64,000 bases of DNA from Hydractinia symbiolongicarpus. Taxonomy: Eukaryota > Cnidaria > Hydrozoa > Anthoathecata > Hydractiniidae. Under the pieces are notes generated by a model, which saw only the letters and a program-made list of their open reading frames with translations, was not told the DNA's origin and made no database searches. Numbering within the stretch: the stretch's first letter is position 1; the number at the start of each line of letters is the position of its first letter. Shown here in pieces: positions 18,161 to 30,372 of this stretch. Made by a program: the position numbers and the translations under genes. The stretch covers positions 35,943,828-36,007,827 of the forward strand of contig NC_079876.1 of the NCBI RefSeq assembly GCF_029227915.1. The letters are read 5' to 3'.

Positions 18161-18626
18161 TTTGAAAGTATTTTGCAAACTCTTTGGTCACGTGATAACA
18201 ATTCTATTCATGTCAACATGCACGGCGCAACAATCGTAAATAACAATGGAGCGCTAGACCAGGTTTTTCTTCTATAGACTATGGTTTAATTAAGACAATC
18301 GCGTAATACAGACAACATATGCTAGCTATGTAGCTATATTATGTGTCCATATCATGCAGTGTGTATATAGTGTGATCTAGCAACTTTGCTTGTTATACAT
18401 AAGTTTATAGCTTTCCCTTAAAACAATATTGAAAATATGTTTGTGTTCGGGCTGGGTCTTTGTGAAGGGTACACAAGTATGTGTATTTTTTTGAAATATT
18501 AAATACCAGGGTATTTTTCTACGTTATCTTTCATATCAACAAGTGAAATAACCCTGGGGACGAGGGTGCGTGTCAATACTGAGTATCTACAGGTAATAAA
18601 ACTTCTTTAAGACGCAGACTTTGTCA
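18161..18626. other. Upstream region of the zinc-finger pseudogene
   Basis: Non-coding AT-rich sequence that should have held the promoter of the minus-strand gene. No distinct motif or repeat boundary is recognised. Confidence 0.35.
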
Positions 18627-21124
18627 TCTCTATAATAATACGCTAAGTGTGTGACAGGCAAAGTTGATATCGCCATTTTCCTTTGAAGTCGCCGAAAAAA
18701 TTATGTCAATTCTGCTAGCGGGTTTACTTTGTTTACATCACGTGATGAAAACGACTTAATTTGATTTGCTGAGATAAATTTAACGGCTAACTTTCGAAAA
18801 ATGGTGTCCTCTCGCCACCAAAAAACCCCACAAAGGAACAGTCTTGAAATAAGTAAAATAAGCATATTTAAAAATGCAAAATGCAAAAAAGCATATTTAA
18901 AAAAAAAAAGTCCAAGTGAAGAAGCAAAAAAGTGAAGTTGGAAGTGAAAGTTGAGCTACGTGGACCTAGAAGTAAAGTAAATTTAGAAGTAGAAAATAAA
19001 GGCCACCAAAAAAAAGCACAGAAGAACGATCCCTTAAGTAAGAAAGTATAAAAGTGAAGTGAGAAGTGGAGCTAAATGTAAAGTAAAGTTAGAAGTAGAA
19101 AACAAAGGCTAGAGTTTAAAGTGGATTTGAAATCACAAATAGTAAGAACTTTGATATTTTAGACGTTTGGTTTTTATGTCAGTGGATCAAGCAGACTCGC
19201 ATTTCAAAAGCCACATTTTTTTATATTTTACCGCGCATGTAGACATACTTGTTTACGTTTTGTTGCATAATTCATGTGCCCTGGCGCGTAACTAATGTAT
19301 TGTCCTAAAATTCAAAATGCTACATAAAGCTGTTGGTTTACTAAAAAATGGGAAACTTTGGTTTGTTGAACTGTAATGTTACTAATTTTACATTACTATT
19401 GTTTCTCTTTATATGTGTTTTACTAAGCATAAATAGGTAGCTTTAGTTTTAGCTAAGTCTTCCCGGTTTAAGTATATTTGACTGGGTGTCTTAGCTACTG
19501 TTAGCTAGCTAATGTTAGCCTCTAAGTCCAGCTCCTCTCCCATGGCTAGCTCTAACCTATGAATTCTGTTGTTATTCCTCTTTTTTATTATCTATAGATT
19601 ACTACTATAGTTTCCAAATTTCTCTTCTTTTATGAGCACGAATTACGATGTAACAAGCTAGTTAGCTACCTACAAAATCTTTCAAAGGTAGGATGTATTT
19701 TTATGCCCATAAAGTATAGATGAATTCCGTTGCTTACATTTTCAATGGTAAGCTCTCTCGGCTTTCGCATTTGCGTGGCAGGGTAAAAGATTGGGGTGCT
19801 AGGTGAAGCAAAGTAATTATCATTCATTTCTTCAAAATTATCGTTCATTTCATCAAACAAGGCATTCTTAATGAATTCAAATAAATCAGAAGCCATCAAC
19901 TTATACTCGATAATAGTTTATAACCTCAACGATGTCCCCGTTAGAAGAAATTCACAGTAAAAGACCTTTCTTCACCAAATCCTAGCATCTTTTTTCCTGC
20001 CACGCTAAAGCCAGAGCCAAGGAGCTTACCGCTAAAAAGTAAACAAATGACGTCACACTGAAATTCATTTATAATTTTTTTCACATTACCTGTGCACTTT
20101 ACAAGGGGGATCACATGCAATATGACAATTGGAACGAATTTTATAGAATTTAAAGTGTGTGTGTTAGTTATTTATTATTGTTTTTGTTTCTGATTTTGGT
20201 ATATAATGGGCGATGACTGTATGCCCTGAAATGACTGATTTTTCTAAATTTTGATGTGTTTCACATACTTTTTATGCAAGATTGATGGGTAATGGTAATA
20301 TACGACATGCTGAATGAAATCATTTTTGTTGATTTAGATGTGTTTCTCAAAAACCAATCTGTTTTACATTTTGTGTAAACTTTTGTTTATGAACCGTATA
20401 CAATGTTTCCAAAATAATGATCTTTGTTGATTCAAGTTTATTCTTTGCTCATTGATTTTTTGACTTTTAGGTTTAAAATTGTTGGAAAAGGGGCAGTACG
20501 GAACTAAAAAGGAAAATTTTTGTGTTCCTAATTGGTTGATTTTTACATTTTGTGTAAATTTTTGTGGGAGAGGATGGTATCCAACCAAAATGACTGATTT
20601 TTCTATATTTAAATTCGATGTTTTCGAAACTATGGCTTTTTCATATTTTTGTATAAGCATTTAAGGGAAAGACAATATTTAAAATGTGTAAAGAACTTAT
20701 ATTTGTTGATTTGTGCTAACTCTTGCAGGCCTCCTTTTTGGCATTTGAGAGTAAAATACCAAGTGTTTTCAACATAATCACTTAAAAGATGTACATATTT
20801 TAGATGCGTTATTTCTGACACTGTTATTATTGGTGTTGTAACTGTCGGTGTTCTTACTGTCGGTTTTGTAAGTATTGGTGTTGTGATTGTCGTTGTTGTA
20901 ACTTTTTATCAACTAGCTTTTACACTTTGCAAGCTGTTCTTTTTGATTTTGTGTAAGATTTGTGTGGAGGATTTAATGCGATTTGACGTTTGACATTTTG
21001 TGTGAAATTTTAAGAACATTTTTTTTTTGTATATGCACTACTGACGTCAGCAAAACATCTAAAGCAACCTATTTTTCATTGGCCTTTTGCCTGAGTGGAT
21101 TTTTCCACGGGCCTTATCGACTAG
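18627..21124 (+). mobile_element. Long non-autonomous Helitron 6
   Basis: It starts TCTCTATAATAATACGC after A (18627) and ends with hairpin GTGGATTTTTCCAC (21095-21108) plus CTAG (21121-21124) and T. The second half (about 20090-21010) carries the degenerate repeat also filling Helitron 2. A middle stretch with TTAGCTAGC-type runs (19430-19530) also parallels element 2. A purine-rich stretch (18890-19110) repeats GAAGT/AAGTGAAG. A 77-residue minus-strand ORF at 19899-19666 has no recognised relative. Confidence 0.7.
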
Positions 21125-21347
21125 TACTCGAAATAATAATAAAGAACTTAAGGAATGCAAAATACATACTATGTTAGACAGCTGATTATCAGAATGCTTT
21201 TGACATTTTTAAACTTACATGTAACAGTCTTGAATAATTTTTTAGTTGTTCGCACTATCTTTCTTACAGCGTAAACTTCTCTTGTTTGTGTTTAATTGTT
21301 GTTCAAAATTAAACAAGGTATTCCCCAATTTCCCTTCACTACTCAAG

Positions 21348-22036
21348 ATGCCACTTTTTAAGGTATGTTATGTATGGAGAGAATACCTGCGCTTTTTATA
21401 AAAAATCGGTGTTTCTTTATTTTTTAAATGGAAGAAATTGCGGAATCTATATTTATAAATGTTAAGGTGTTTTTTTACAAATAATCATGTTTTTACTTAG
21501 GAAAAAAAACAAGGACCAAGAAAGATGATAAAACGAGAAAAAGAAGATAAAACCCAAAATGAGGATAGAGAAGGCGAAAAAGTAAAGAGAGAAGGTATGA
21601 ATAAAGGAATTGAATGTAAAGGAATTGGGGATCCCGAGGAAAAATAACATAAAAAAGAGGAATGCATGAAAGAATTAAGAATCAAGAATAAATAAAAGAG
21701 AGTCCGAATAAATTCATTGCGACGAGAACGTTTGTCGCAATGAATCTATTCTGACTGATTGAAGTAGCGTATTATATTCAGTATATAAAAAAGGATATTT
21801 TGCTTTGATAAATAATCATGCTTTTGCTTTCATTTTAGGTGGATACACAAAAACTAGAAAAGGTGAAAAAACAGAAAAGAGTACAGGAAGATCAAAAAGG
21901 AAAAGTGGATGGAGAAGAGAAAGAAGATATAGAAGATAAAGAAGGTGAAAATAAAGAAAGTGAATCTAATGAAAACGAGGTAGATGAAGGAAAGGGTAAA
22001 AAAGATGAGCAAGAAGAACATGGAAAAAAGAATTGA
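21348..22036 (+). CDS. Possible three-exon gene for a Lys/Glu-rich protein
   Basis: Exon 1 is 21348-21362 (MPLFK, then GTATGT). Exon 2 is 21501-21581, preceded by TTTTTACTTAG, with 27 codons starting EKKQGPRKMIKREKED and then a GTAAAG donor. Exon 3 is 21839-22036, preceded by CTTTCATTTTAG, with 65 codons ending in KKDEQEEHGKKN and a stop. All joins are phase 0 and the frame is open throughout, giving about 97 residues, nearly all charged. Low-complexity K/E sequence opens frames easily in AT-rich DNA, so the call is tentative. Both introns end with a similar stretch containing AATAATCATG. No family is recognised. Confidence 0.3.
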
Positions 22037-22052
22037 AATATGGAAAAGAAGA

Positions 22053-22053
22053 A

Positions 22054-22087
<34 letters not shown>

Positions 22088-23815
22088 AAAAATTTTTATA
22101 CAGGATATAGATTTTCAATATATATAATATTGCTATTAACAAACGTCCTGTCTTTAAAAATAAAAATATAGTAAGGTAAAAACATATATTATATAAGCAA
22201 TAAAAATAAAACTAGTTAAAAAGTCTTAAAATTAGCTAAAACTGCCAGATTGTGTGTGAGATGAATACAAATAAAATATCACAACTGAAGTAAAGTCTCC
22301 GCAGGAAAAATAAGCACGTTAAATCAAACAGAACACTCTGAACTATCAAATGGAGTATGTGACTATCGGATATAAATCAAATCAAAGGTTAAAAATCTTC
22401 AAAACATTTTTCCTAAACAAATTAAAATTTTCAATTTTACGAATATTTAATGGTAGCTCGTTGTATAGTGTAACACCCATTGAAAAGAAACCAGATTTTG
22501 CATATTTGAGTTTTGTGAAAGGAATTTGTAATTTATAACGATCATTTCTTGTCCCCCTACCATGGGACTGTACTTTGAAGTAATCAATAAAGTTTGCACA
22601 CGTTTTCCTTTCTAAACATTTTCACACAAGTAGAATTGATTGTTTCTTCACTACGTTTTCAACAAGTGGTTGGCTTGTTCCAGTGACGGTTTCAGCTAGA
22701 TTATCAATGGATTTAAGCTTATTTCTTTGCGTTTGGCTTAAATTTAAGTTTACCGTACAGTTGTATATTATGCAAGGAAGAATCATTCCATTGTAAATCT
22801 TTCTTTTTGACGAATCGTCGAGATAACTTTGAAGAGAAGACAACATACGTAATTTGGATACTGGACGCTTGTAGATTTTATCAAAATTAGTAGAGAGTGA
22901 AAATGAACTATCCAACGTAGTTCTCAAGTATTTGTATGTTTCGGTAGCCTGTTTCTCAGTGTCATCAAACAACAAGGACATATTTTTACCACAGAATGAT
23001 AGTTTTTTCGAGGTACCAAAAAGCATAGTTTAGTTTTTGCCTTTATTCAAGTTGATAACTAGCTAGTTGATTTGGAAATATGTTGAAATCAACTTCAAGT
23101 CCTCATTTAGCTGGTACTCGATTGATTCCTTGTTCTTTCCCTCGACATAAACCACAGTGTCATCAGCAAAGTTCAAAGAATGCGTGTTTTTTAAGCATTA
23201 CTCAAAGTCATTGAAATAAATCAAGAAAAGAAGTGGTCCCAAGATCGAGCCTTGGGGCACTCCACAGGTGATCTTCATACGTTCTGAATTACACTTCTCA
23301 ACAATACAGTATTGCTCCCTATTGAAAAGGTAGTCAGCGAACCAATTTCGAGCAGAACCTCTGATTCCAACACTTTTCAACTTTTCCAAGAGAACTGAAT
23401 GGTTTAAAGTGTCAAAAGCCTTTGATAAGTCAATATAAAGTGCACCTACCAAGTTGCCTTTGTCGACAGCTTCGCGAATATTGTGTGTCAGCAGGATAGT
23501 AGCTATCTCAGTTGAACGTCTTTTCCGATAACCGAACTGATTTTCTGATAAGATGTTGTTATTCTCGAGGTAATCAGATAGTTGTTTATGGACAGCTTTC
23601 TCGAGGACTTTTGATAAGGAAGAAAGTACGGAAATCGGTCGATAATTGTTGTTGTTGTCAGTTGCACCTCCTTTGTGAATCGGGGTAATTTTCGCAATTT
23701 TCCACTCAGTTGGAACCAGTCCAGTGGAAATCGACATGTTGATGAGGTGAGTTAATGGACCCGATACGGGTTGGGCAGCATCTTTCAGGATTCCTGGAGG
23801 TAGGTTGAAGTAGTT
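22053..23815 (-). mobile_element. 5'-truncated LINE with (TAA)n tail
   Basis: On the minus strand the coding part runs from about 23815. Reverse transcriptase motifs are ITPIHKGGATDNNNNYRPIS, ALYIDLSKAFDTLNHSVLL, GVPQGSILGPLLFLIYFND and, after an in-frame TAA (23198-23200), LNFADDTVVYVE with the catalytic FADD box. The C-terminal part follows at 23026-22622, and a last segment (SMGVTLYNELPLNIR, near 22470) is typical of CR1/L2/Jockey-group LINEs. The element ends in a trinucleotide tail (22053-22088). It lacks the endonuclease and first ORF. Stops and shifts show it is dead. Confidence 0.75.
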
Positions 23816-24110
23816 AAAAAGTAAAAAAAGAGGAAACGAAAATTAAAAAAAATAATCAAAAGAAGCAAAAAAGTAAGATTTCTGTAAAATTCGTTATTTT
23901 ATTATTTTGCTTTCTTTTCTCTCTCTTCTTGCTTTAATCTAAAATTACCACGCGATGGATTATTTATGAAATTAACACAAAACACACTTTAGAAAAGTTC
24001 TTTCTTAACACATAACTTTGTTAACACATAACAAAATGAGGTTGGCTTTTCATTGAAACCGTTTTAGAAAATCATCCCTTTTCTCAGCTGGAATTGTAGC
24101 AGTAAAATAA

Positions 24111-24823
24111 TCTCTTATAATAATACGGTGACTGTGTCTGTCCTTAACACAGAAAGTAGATGTTTTATTTTCCTTTGATATTGTTGAAAAATGCATGCCT
24201 AATATGTTAAGTCTTCTGACGTTACGGCGCGACACTACTTTAACGTCAATATCCTATATTAAATTAATGAAGCCATTACAGTGCACCCAAAACTTTGAGG
24301 CTAAAAACTTGGAAACGAGGTGGTGACGTCAATGATTTTTCACCGCGTGTGTAACTAGGGACCACCTAGGACCAATTTGGGTAAGTTTTCCAAACCTGGG
24401 TTACCAAATCAGTTTCGGAATGGACGGGTTGATGACGTCATCACAAAATCTTAATATCTCCGCAACCGTTTGTAAAAAGTACATAATCCTATACATTTTC
24501 CTGATCAGCGATTCAAGATCTATACGATGAAGGCAACAGGTATACAAATTTATATAAAAAAAATTCGGTTTAGACGGAGCTATTGATGACGTCAGCAAAA
24601 ATTTTAAACCCTTATATCTCATTAACCGTTAGGACATGATCATATACATTTTCTTGATCAGCAGTTTAAGCTCTAAACAATAGAGGCAACGTGAAAACAA
24701 ATTTCTTAGAAAAAATATTTCGTCTTTTGACAGATTCTTGCTGACGTCATGAAAATTTAAATAGCGGTTCTTTTTTATTGTTATCCTGTCTAAGTGGATT
24801 TTTCCACGGGCTTTATCGACTAG
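24111..24823 (+). mobile_element. Non-autonomous Helitron 5
   Basis: It starts TCTCTTATAATAATACGG after A and ends with hairpin GTGGATTTTTCCAC (24794-24807) and CTAG followed by T. The interior matches Helitrons 1, 3 and 4. It holds four TGACGTCA palindromes (24324, 24433, 24587, 24742). It stands alone, not in the tandem array. Confidence 0.8.
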
Positions 24824-24954
24824 TAGTAAAATAAACAAGTTTCAGTTTTTCATCCAAATTATTGTTAAATATTTTTGTCCTTAAAATCATAACCGTTTCA
24901 TATTTTAGGTTCTATATAATAAACCTTACCGTTTATGTGTTTTTTACAAGAAGA

Positions 24955-25660
24955 TGTGCTCCAAACTTACTGATCACATTAAAAATTGCCATAAAGAACT
25001 AGAGGTAGTAAAAAAAACACTAATGTTGAAAAAAAAGAGAGCGTGTGAATGCTTTTCAGCAGATGAAAAGATTGGGGATCAAAGAATTTAATGAAAAAGA
25101 AGCTGTTAAAAAAAATCCGATATATCAGGGTGAGAAAAAAAGAAGAAAGCATCGAAAATTGGTTAGGTTTGTTGGTTTTAAGCAGAACAAATACTGCATG
25201 TATTTGTTCTGCTTTTATATCTAAACGATTTTTCTCTACCCGCAAACACGGTTGCTCTAAGAAGTTCGACTCGGCTGCTGTGCCGATACCGTTGCTTGAA
25301 GACTGCCTATTGACAACAAGGTTAAGCGATGACTTCATAATTAACGTTTTGGACAAGGTCAGGGATGACGAATTGGGAGGGATTGTACGAAAGGACAAAT
25401 TCATCCTGTAGTTAGGATATAAGCATTATAACAAAAACAAACACAAGAAAAGAAAAACTGCTAGAAGTGAAATGAGGCTTTTAGCCCAAATGTATAAGGC
25501 TGCAATATCGTTCACAGGCTTTATGGGCACTAATGGAAACGTTATCGATTTATTTTGCCGCGAGAATTTTCATCATTTATGTGATGCGGTGGAGATGATA
25601 ACTCGACGTGAGGAAAAAGGAAGACTAGTCTTAAGCATAAAGCTAATATCTTATAATTAA
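24955..25660 (+). pseudogene. Decayed zinc-finger / recombinase-like family copy
   Basis: Translating 24955-25140 gives KLTDHIKNCHKELEVVKK, a half zinc finger of the x-L-x-x-H-x4-H type, then KRLGIKEFNEKEAVKKNPIY. Later pieces, in other frames, are VLDKVRDDELGGIVRKD (ending near 25405) and MRLLAQMYKAAISFTGFM with FCRENFHHLCDAVEMITR (25472-25660). The order of a finger pair, an RDDE-type segment and then a helical MRLLA segment resembles a multicopy animal protein family I recall from fish, molluscs and cnidarians, possibly related to tyrosine recombinases of mobile elements. This copy is broken by stops and shifts. Confidence 0.35.
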
Positions 25661-26429
25661 ATCTTGTAAAAGGCTACGTGACCGCTTTTTTATTGATAAG
25701 GAAAAGAATCTGGCATCTTTCCAATAAAGTTTTTTATTCGTCCGAATTTAAACTAATCAAGATATTCTAAAATCATAACTTTGAGACTTTAATGCGAAAA
25801 TAGGAAACACTATAATAGGAAGCAATAACAAGTATCCAGGAGGAGTAGTCTTAAAATTGATGAAACAGGAAAAAGTACAGATAGCATACACAAATAACAC
25901 CACCACTGGACTGTGGACTAGAGTTGATGATTACTCTAAGTCAGCGTTGGTTTATATTTTAGTAGACCAGAAAAATGCTAATTTTGTGAAGAGAATGTTT
26001 ATAGAACGAAGAGAGAAATAACACCTTCCTCAATCAATAAAAGTGTGTTAACATACACAGATGATAACGCAATCACTATATTAAAAGATTTGAAGGAGGC
26101 AAATCAGAAAACAAGCATACACCAAACATATATTAAATTTGAGTTATAAAAGACAAGAAATGTAGGAACAATTAATAAACAATGGGAATTTATATCAAGT
26201 ACCAATTGGAATGGCAAATATGAAAATTGAGAGAATTACTTCTTAAGAATTGCCAGTAAATGTTTTCAACAATGTAAGATCAATATACCAACAATTCAAA
26301 AAAACATATCCTCCTAATGAAATTGAAAAAATAGCTTAAGAATGAACTAAGCGACACAAAAAACAAGATAAAAAAAGTATACTAACTTCAAGACTTAAGG
26401 TAATAACTACAACAACAAATTGATAACAC

Positions 26430-27900
26430 TAAAAAGAATTTTAAGATAAGATAACAAATTTGGAGGAGTAAATAACCCAAAACTTTGGAGCATTATAAAA
26501 CATAAGAACAACAAAAAGGAGACAAAAGTTGCTATGCAAAACAATAACAGAAATGCTCAAGAAAATTTCGATAAAATTCAACAGATATATAAGGATTGGT
26601 CTAAAGAGCTCTGAACCAATCTGCACAAATAAAAAAAAACTTCTCTTTTAAACGTAAATAATTAAATAAAGCAATACCATTTTTGAAAACGAAGAGATCT
26701 GAAGACATAGCGACATTTAGAAATGAGTATATAATATATAGAAAAAAAGAATTACGAGAAACACTGTTAATTTTACTAAACGAAATACTACATCGACAGG
26801 AAATTCCCAATAGTTGGAAGAATATGAAAATAAAAACAATATATATAAAAAAAGGGAAATAAAAAGATATGAAAAACCAAAGAGGAAAGAAGGAAAATTA
26901 CAAAGTGCAAGCACAATGATAAACTCGCCCAGTTAAGTCTTAATTTAAAGTCTAGAGACTTTGCTCCTCTAAGTAATGGGCTTCAAAAAAGACAAATTCT
27001 TCATATAAATATTCGAGAAATATTAAATGACAGAAATTTTCTTCATGATTATGAGATAACAAAACAACAAGCCGTAGTTTGACCAGTCTAATGATTCTAT
27101 TATTATACAACGCACTTTCTCAGATGAATCCATGATGATGATGACCACAGATATTATAAAAAAAATTTATGCTTTTTATGGCGATTTACAGAAATGTTTT
27201 TGATAAACTTTGGCTTTAAGATTGGATAAAAGAATTATGGTAAACCGACATGCCTACCGACAAAGTAAACACTATAGAAGAAATGAACATGGAAGCCTAC
27301 ATAAACAAAGTTAACGAATTGGAACTACAAGTAAAATCTCTGTTAAAAAATCGTTAGACAAGGGACTATATATGGGTTCACTTTGCGTGGGATTAGTACC
27401 AACAAACTAAAATCAATGGACGAACAGGTATCAGATATGGTGATTTAGTAATAAAACTGATGACATATGTAGATGATATAACAGCACTGGGAAACGAAAA
27501 TACTATAACAACAATTAGAAACTGTAGACAGTTAGAAGAGGAAAAATAAACGACTGTGAAAAAAACAATTTTTTAAATAATCAAAATTTTCGAACAACAA
27601 TAGTAAAGCAAATTCAAGAAAACTTAAAAAGTGGAATTTTAAAAGCAACTAATACATACTAATACCTTGGCGACATTATTACCAGCAATGTGAGTATGAT
27701 AAGACAATTTCAAGCAGAAGGACAAAAAATATCGCATAACAGCAACAATAAAGAGAGGAATTCTGCAATATCAAGGAAGATGCTTTTTGTGCACCAGAAG
27801 TGGTCACAAGATTAAGGAATGCAAGAGTATGAGAACATGCTTTATTTGAAAAGGGCATCACCATACAAGTGTATGTAAATCAAAAAGAGATTGAAGAAAG
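26430..27900 (+). mobile_element. Mosaic of decayed LINE and BEL/Pao-like fragments
   Basis: Fragments of a LINE reverse transcriptase can be read. KFGGVNNPKLWSIIKHKNNK (26456) resembles the pre-RT region. FRNEYIIYRKKELRETLL and then EIPNSWKNMKIKTIYIKKGK (26730-26860) match RT motif 1 and the IyKKG step. MTYVDDITALGNEN (27450-27500) looks like the YxDD box. Separately, GRCFLCTRSGHKIKECKS (about 27770-27830) is a CX2CX4HX4C zinc knuckle followed by another CxxC, as in BEL/Pao Gag-Pol. Two copies of a 100-bp segment flank part of this (26895-26990 and 27940-28030). Nothing is intact. Confidence 0.4.
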
Positions 27901-28574
27901 GGCAGCACAGGACTTAAAATGAAATATAGAAAATTAAGAATGAAAATTACAAAGTGCACGCACAATGATAAACTCGACCAGTTAAGTCTTAAAATTTAAA
28001 TTCTACAGGTTTCGCTCCTCTAAAGAATTTGCTCATATAAAAGAACACTTATGTTATGTGACATTTATGTGCGTATAAGAGCGAATAAGTGCATGTAACT
28101 GCGCATAAGTGTCCCTACTGGGTGTATAATCGCGTTTAAAATATGCACACTAAGATATACGCACTTAAACGCCCAGTGGGTACCTAGCTTTAAGGGGAGT
28201 GGTGGATGCCTTTAAAAGGTACAGTGGAAATCAAAGAACAAATTTGCCTTACCGATTCTGCTATAGGTCTGACCTGTATCAAAAGCGGAAAGACATACAT
28301 GCAATATGTACAGAATCGTGTTAGTACATTAAAGTACATCCAAAACCAACTTATTTTCACCCCAGACATAAATGTTGCAAGAAAAATATATTGATATTTA
28401 GTTGAGAAAAAGACTTATTCATTTCGTATTACAGTATGCTATAATACCAAACGAATAAATCCAGATAAATTCCCCATAAAACAGTGTTATTTTGATCTAT
28501 TTAGTGGAAAATGAGGAAAAGTCTTTTAGCTTTTTCAAGAACATCAGGAAAAGAAAGTGTGGTGATGTGTCTGA

Positions 28575-29762
28575 ATGTGTTGCTGCAAATTTTTAAGGAG
28601 GGGTGAAAAAAAGAAAAAGAACGAGGTTGCCACGAAAGAAACAAATGTGTGGGGTGTGGTTAACTTTTTGCCAGTGGCACCGGATGGGGAAGACGAAAGA
28701 ACGTTGGAGTTGCATATCAAAAAAATGAACGGAAAACATAATACGCATCCATATTCCCGGATATATTCTATCAGGACGGCAATGGATAAAACGTTTGCAA
28801 TGAGAAGGAATGCAATAATATTAAAGGGACGAACAGTTGTTGATATCTTGGATGAATATCCTGTTTTGGGAGATCAAATGCAGGTGTCATCCCACAAATA
28901 AACATCTCTTTGGTTTAAACTCTGATTTTTCAAACATTTTTTCAAGAGTTTTTATGAATTTTAAATCATATATTTTTCAGATTGTATGTAAGTTCTCGAT
29001 TCAGGTTATGGATGAATTTAAAAGAGTGACGGAAATTGATTTGCCGCAATTATGGAACGATTACTTCACCTTAAAGAACAAAATAATTCTTGGTTTTCAA
29101 CCTGCTAAGACTTTTAAAGTCGATCTGTTGATGGAGGAAATAAATAACCAGAGTGAAAAATAAAGTAGTAAAGGTAAGGTTGATATTTTTTCTACAACAC
29201 TTGCCGTAAAATTAAGAATGTGAAAGATAAAAAAAGAGAAGATAAAAAGATAAAAATGAAAATTATAAAACTTTTGTGTTTTTACTTTTTTTGGTAATAA
29301 GTCTCATATTCGTAATTTTCTTTTAAAAATATTTATTATTATTCTCAACATGGTATGTTAAAACACATTTGCTCTTTAGCATATACACGTTTTTTTATAA
29401 GTAACCACTTTATAAGAAACTGACTAATTGCCGAAAAATAGTAATATACATATTTTAATTATCTTTTAGAATACATGATGACTCTCGCTGCAATATTGTT
29501 ACCCTCTTTATTGCGAGAGAATGCTGACATGTTGTTTAAAAATTTTCACGAGAAACATCCACATATTTTATGTGTAAAAAGTGTTGGGAACATTCTCGAA
29601 GCAATTCAATGCAACGAATTCAGCATTGTAGTAGATGGCCATTGGTTTGCAGAAACTACCGAATTTATATCCGCCGTGAGAATTTGTTTCTCCGCAGACG
29701 GGATGCTTGCCTTCCATACTCACTTCCTTTTCTCGGTCAAACCTTCACAATACAAATCTTAA
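28575..29762 (+). pseudogene. Spliced gene fragment of the WGVVNFLP family (SAMD3-like region)
   Basis: Exon A (about 28590-28882) encodes VWGVVNFLPVAPDGEDERTL, MDKTFAMRRNAI and TVVDILDEYPVLGDQMQ, ending at a GTGTCA donor. An intron of about 120 bp ends in GATTCAG. Exon B (29005-29160) encodes VMDEFKRVTEIDLPQLWNDY and meets an in-frame TAA. A third coding block (about 29470-29730), preceded by TTATCTTTTAG, encodes MTLAAILLPSLLRENADMLF and FSIVVDGHWFAETTEF. The pattern matches a large animal family often named SAMD3-like or uncharacterised, in which a WGVxNFLP...GEDE segment precedes an FPVL/W-rich domain; that is recall. It is possibly a gene relic, as the middle exon stops early. Confidence 0.4.
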
Positions 29763-30372
29763 TTAAACAAAACTTAAAAGCATTAAAATGCCTAAATGTT
29801 TCTAAAACAAGATTAAACATAGAAAGAAAAAAAATTCCCTATTAACCGGTTTGGAAAGCCTTTATGAAAATTATAACAATAAAATGTAAACAAATAAAAA
29901 AAAGGTTCTCCATAGCACACAAAAAATATATAATTAGCTCACCTAAAACCATCCTTTTCGTTTCAATTCTCATATACAATGATTCAAATTCGTTAAACTT
30001 ACAAAAGTTAAAATCGACGGATCTTGAATTCCGAAAATATCAAAATCAAATACGCGGTTTTTCCTTCTTGGTGGCTCTTGGGAAAAGCAACTTTAAAAAT
30101 AGATTTTTTGTTCACGTAAGAATATTTATGATTCATGTTGTATATAAATTTGTCCCTATAATATTTTTTATATTAGTGGGTGTGAATAGAAGAAAAATTC
30201 GCGAGACTGTGCTTCCAGGACTAATCGATCTAAGATTTTACTTAAACACATATTATTGCTTTATTATATAAATCCAAATGATATCTCAGTTCCGTAAGTT
30301 ATGAATCAATCATGTTATATTAATTAATTTTTTATTGTTCCTTCCCAAATTATATATAGATATTAATATATA
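29763..30372. other. AT-rich stretch with no supported gene
   Basis: A 135-residue ORF (29864-30271) is open here. Its composition (Ile, Lys, Phe, Asn) follows the AT-rich DNA, and no motif is recognised. Confidence 0.35.

Noticed and set aside
29864-30271. 135-residue ORF on the plus strand
   Set aside because: Composition follows AT-rich DNA and no motif is visible; not enough to call a gene.
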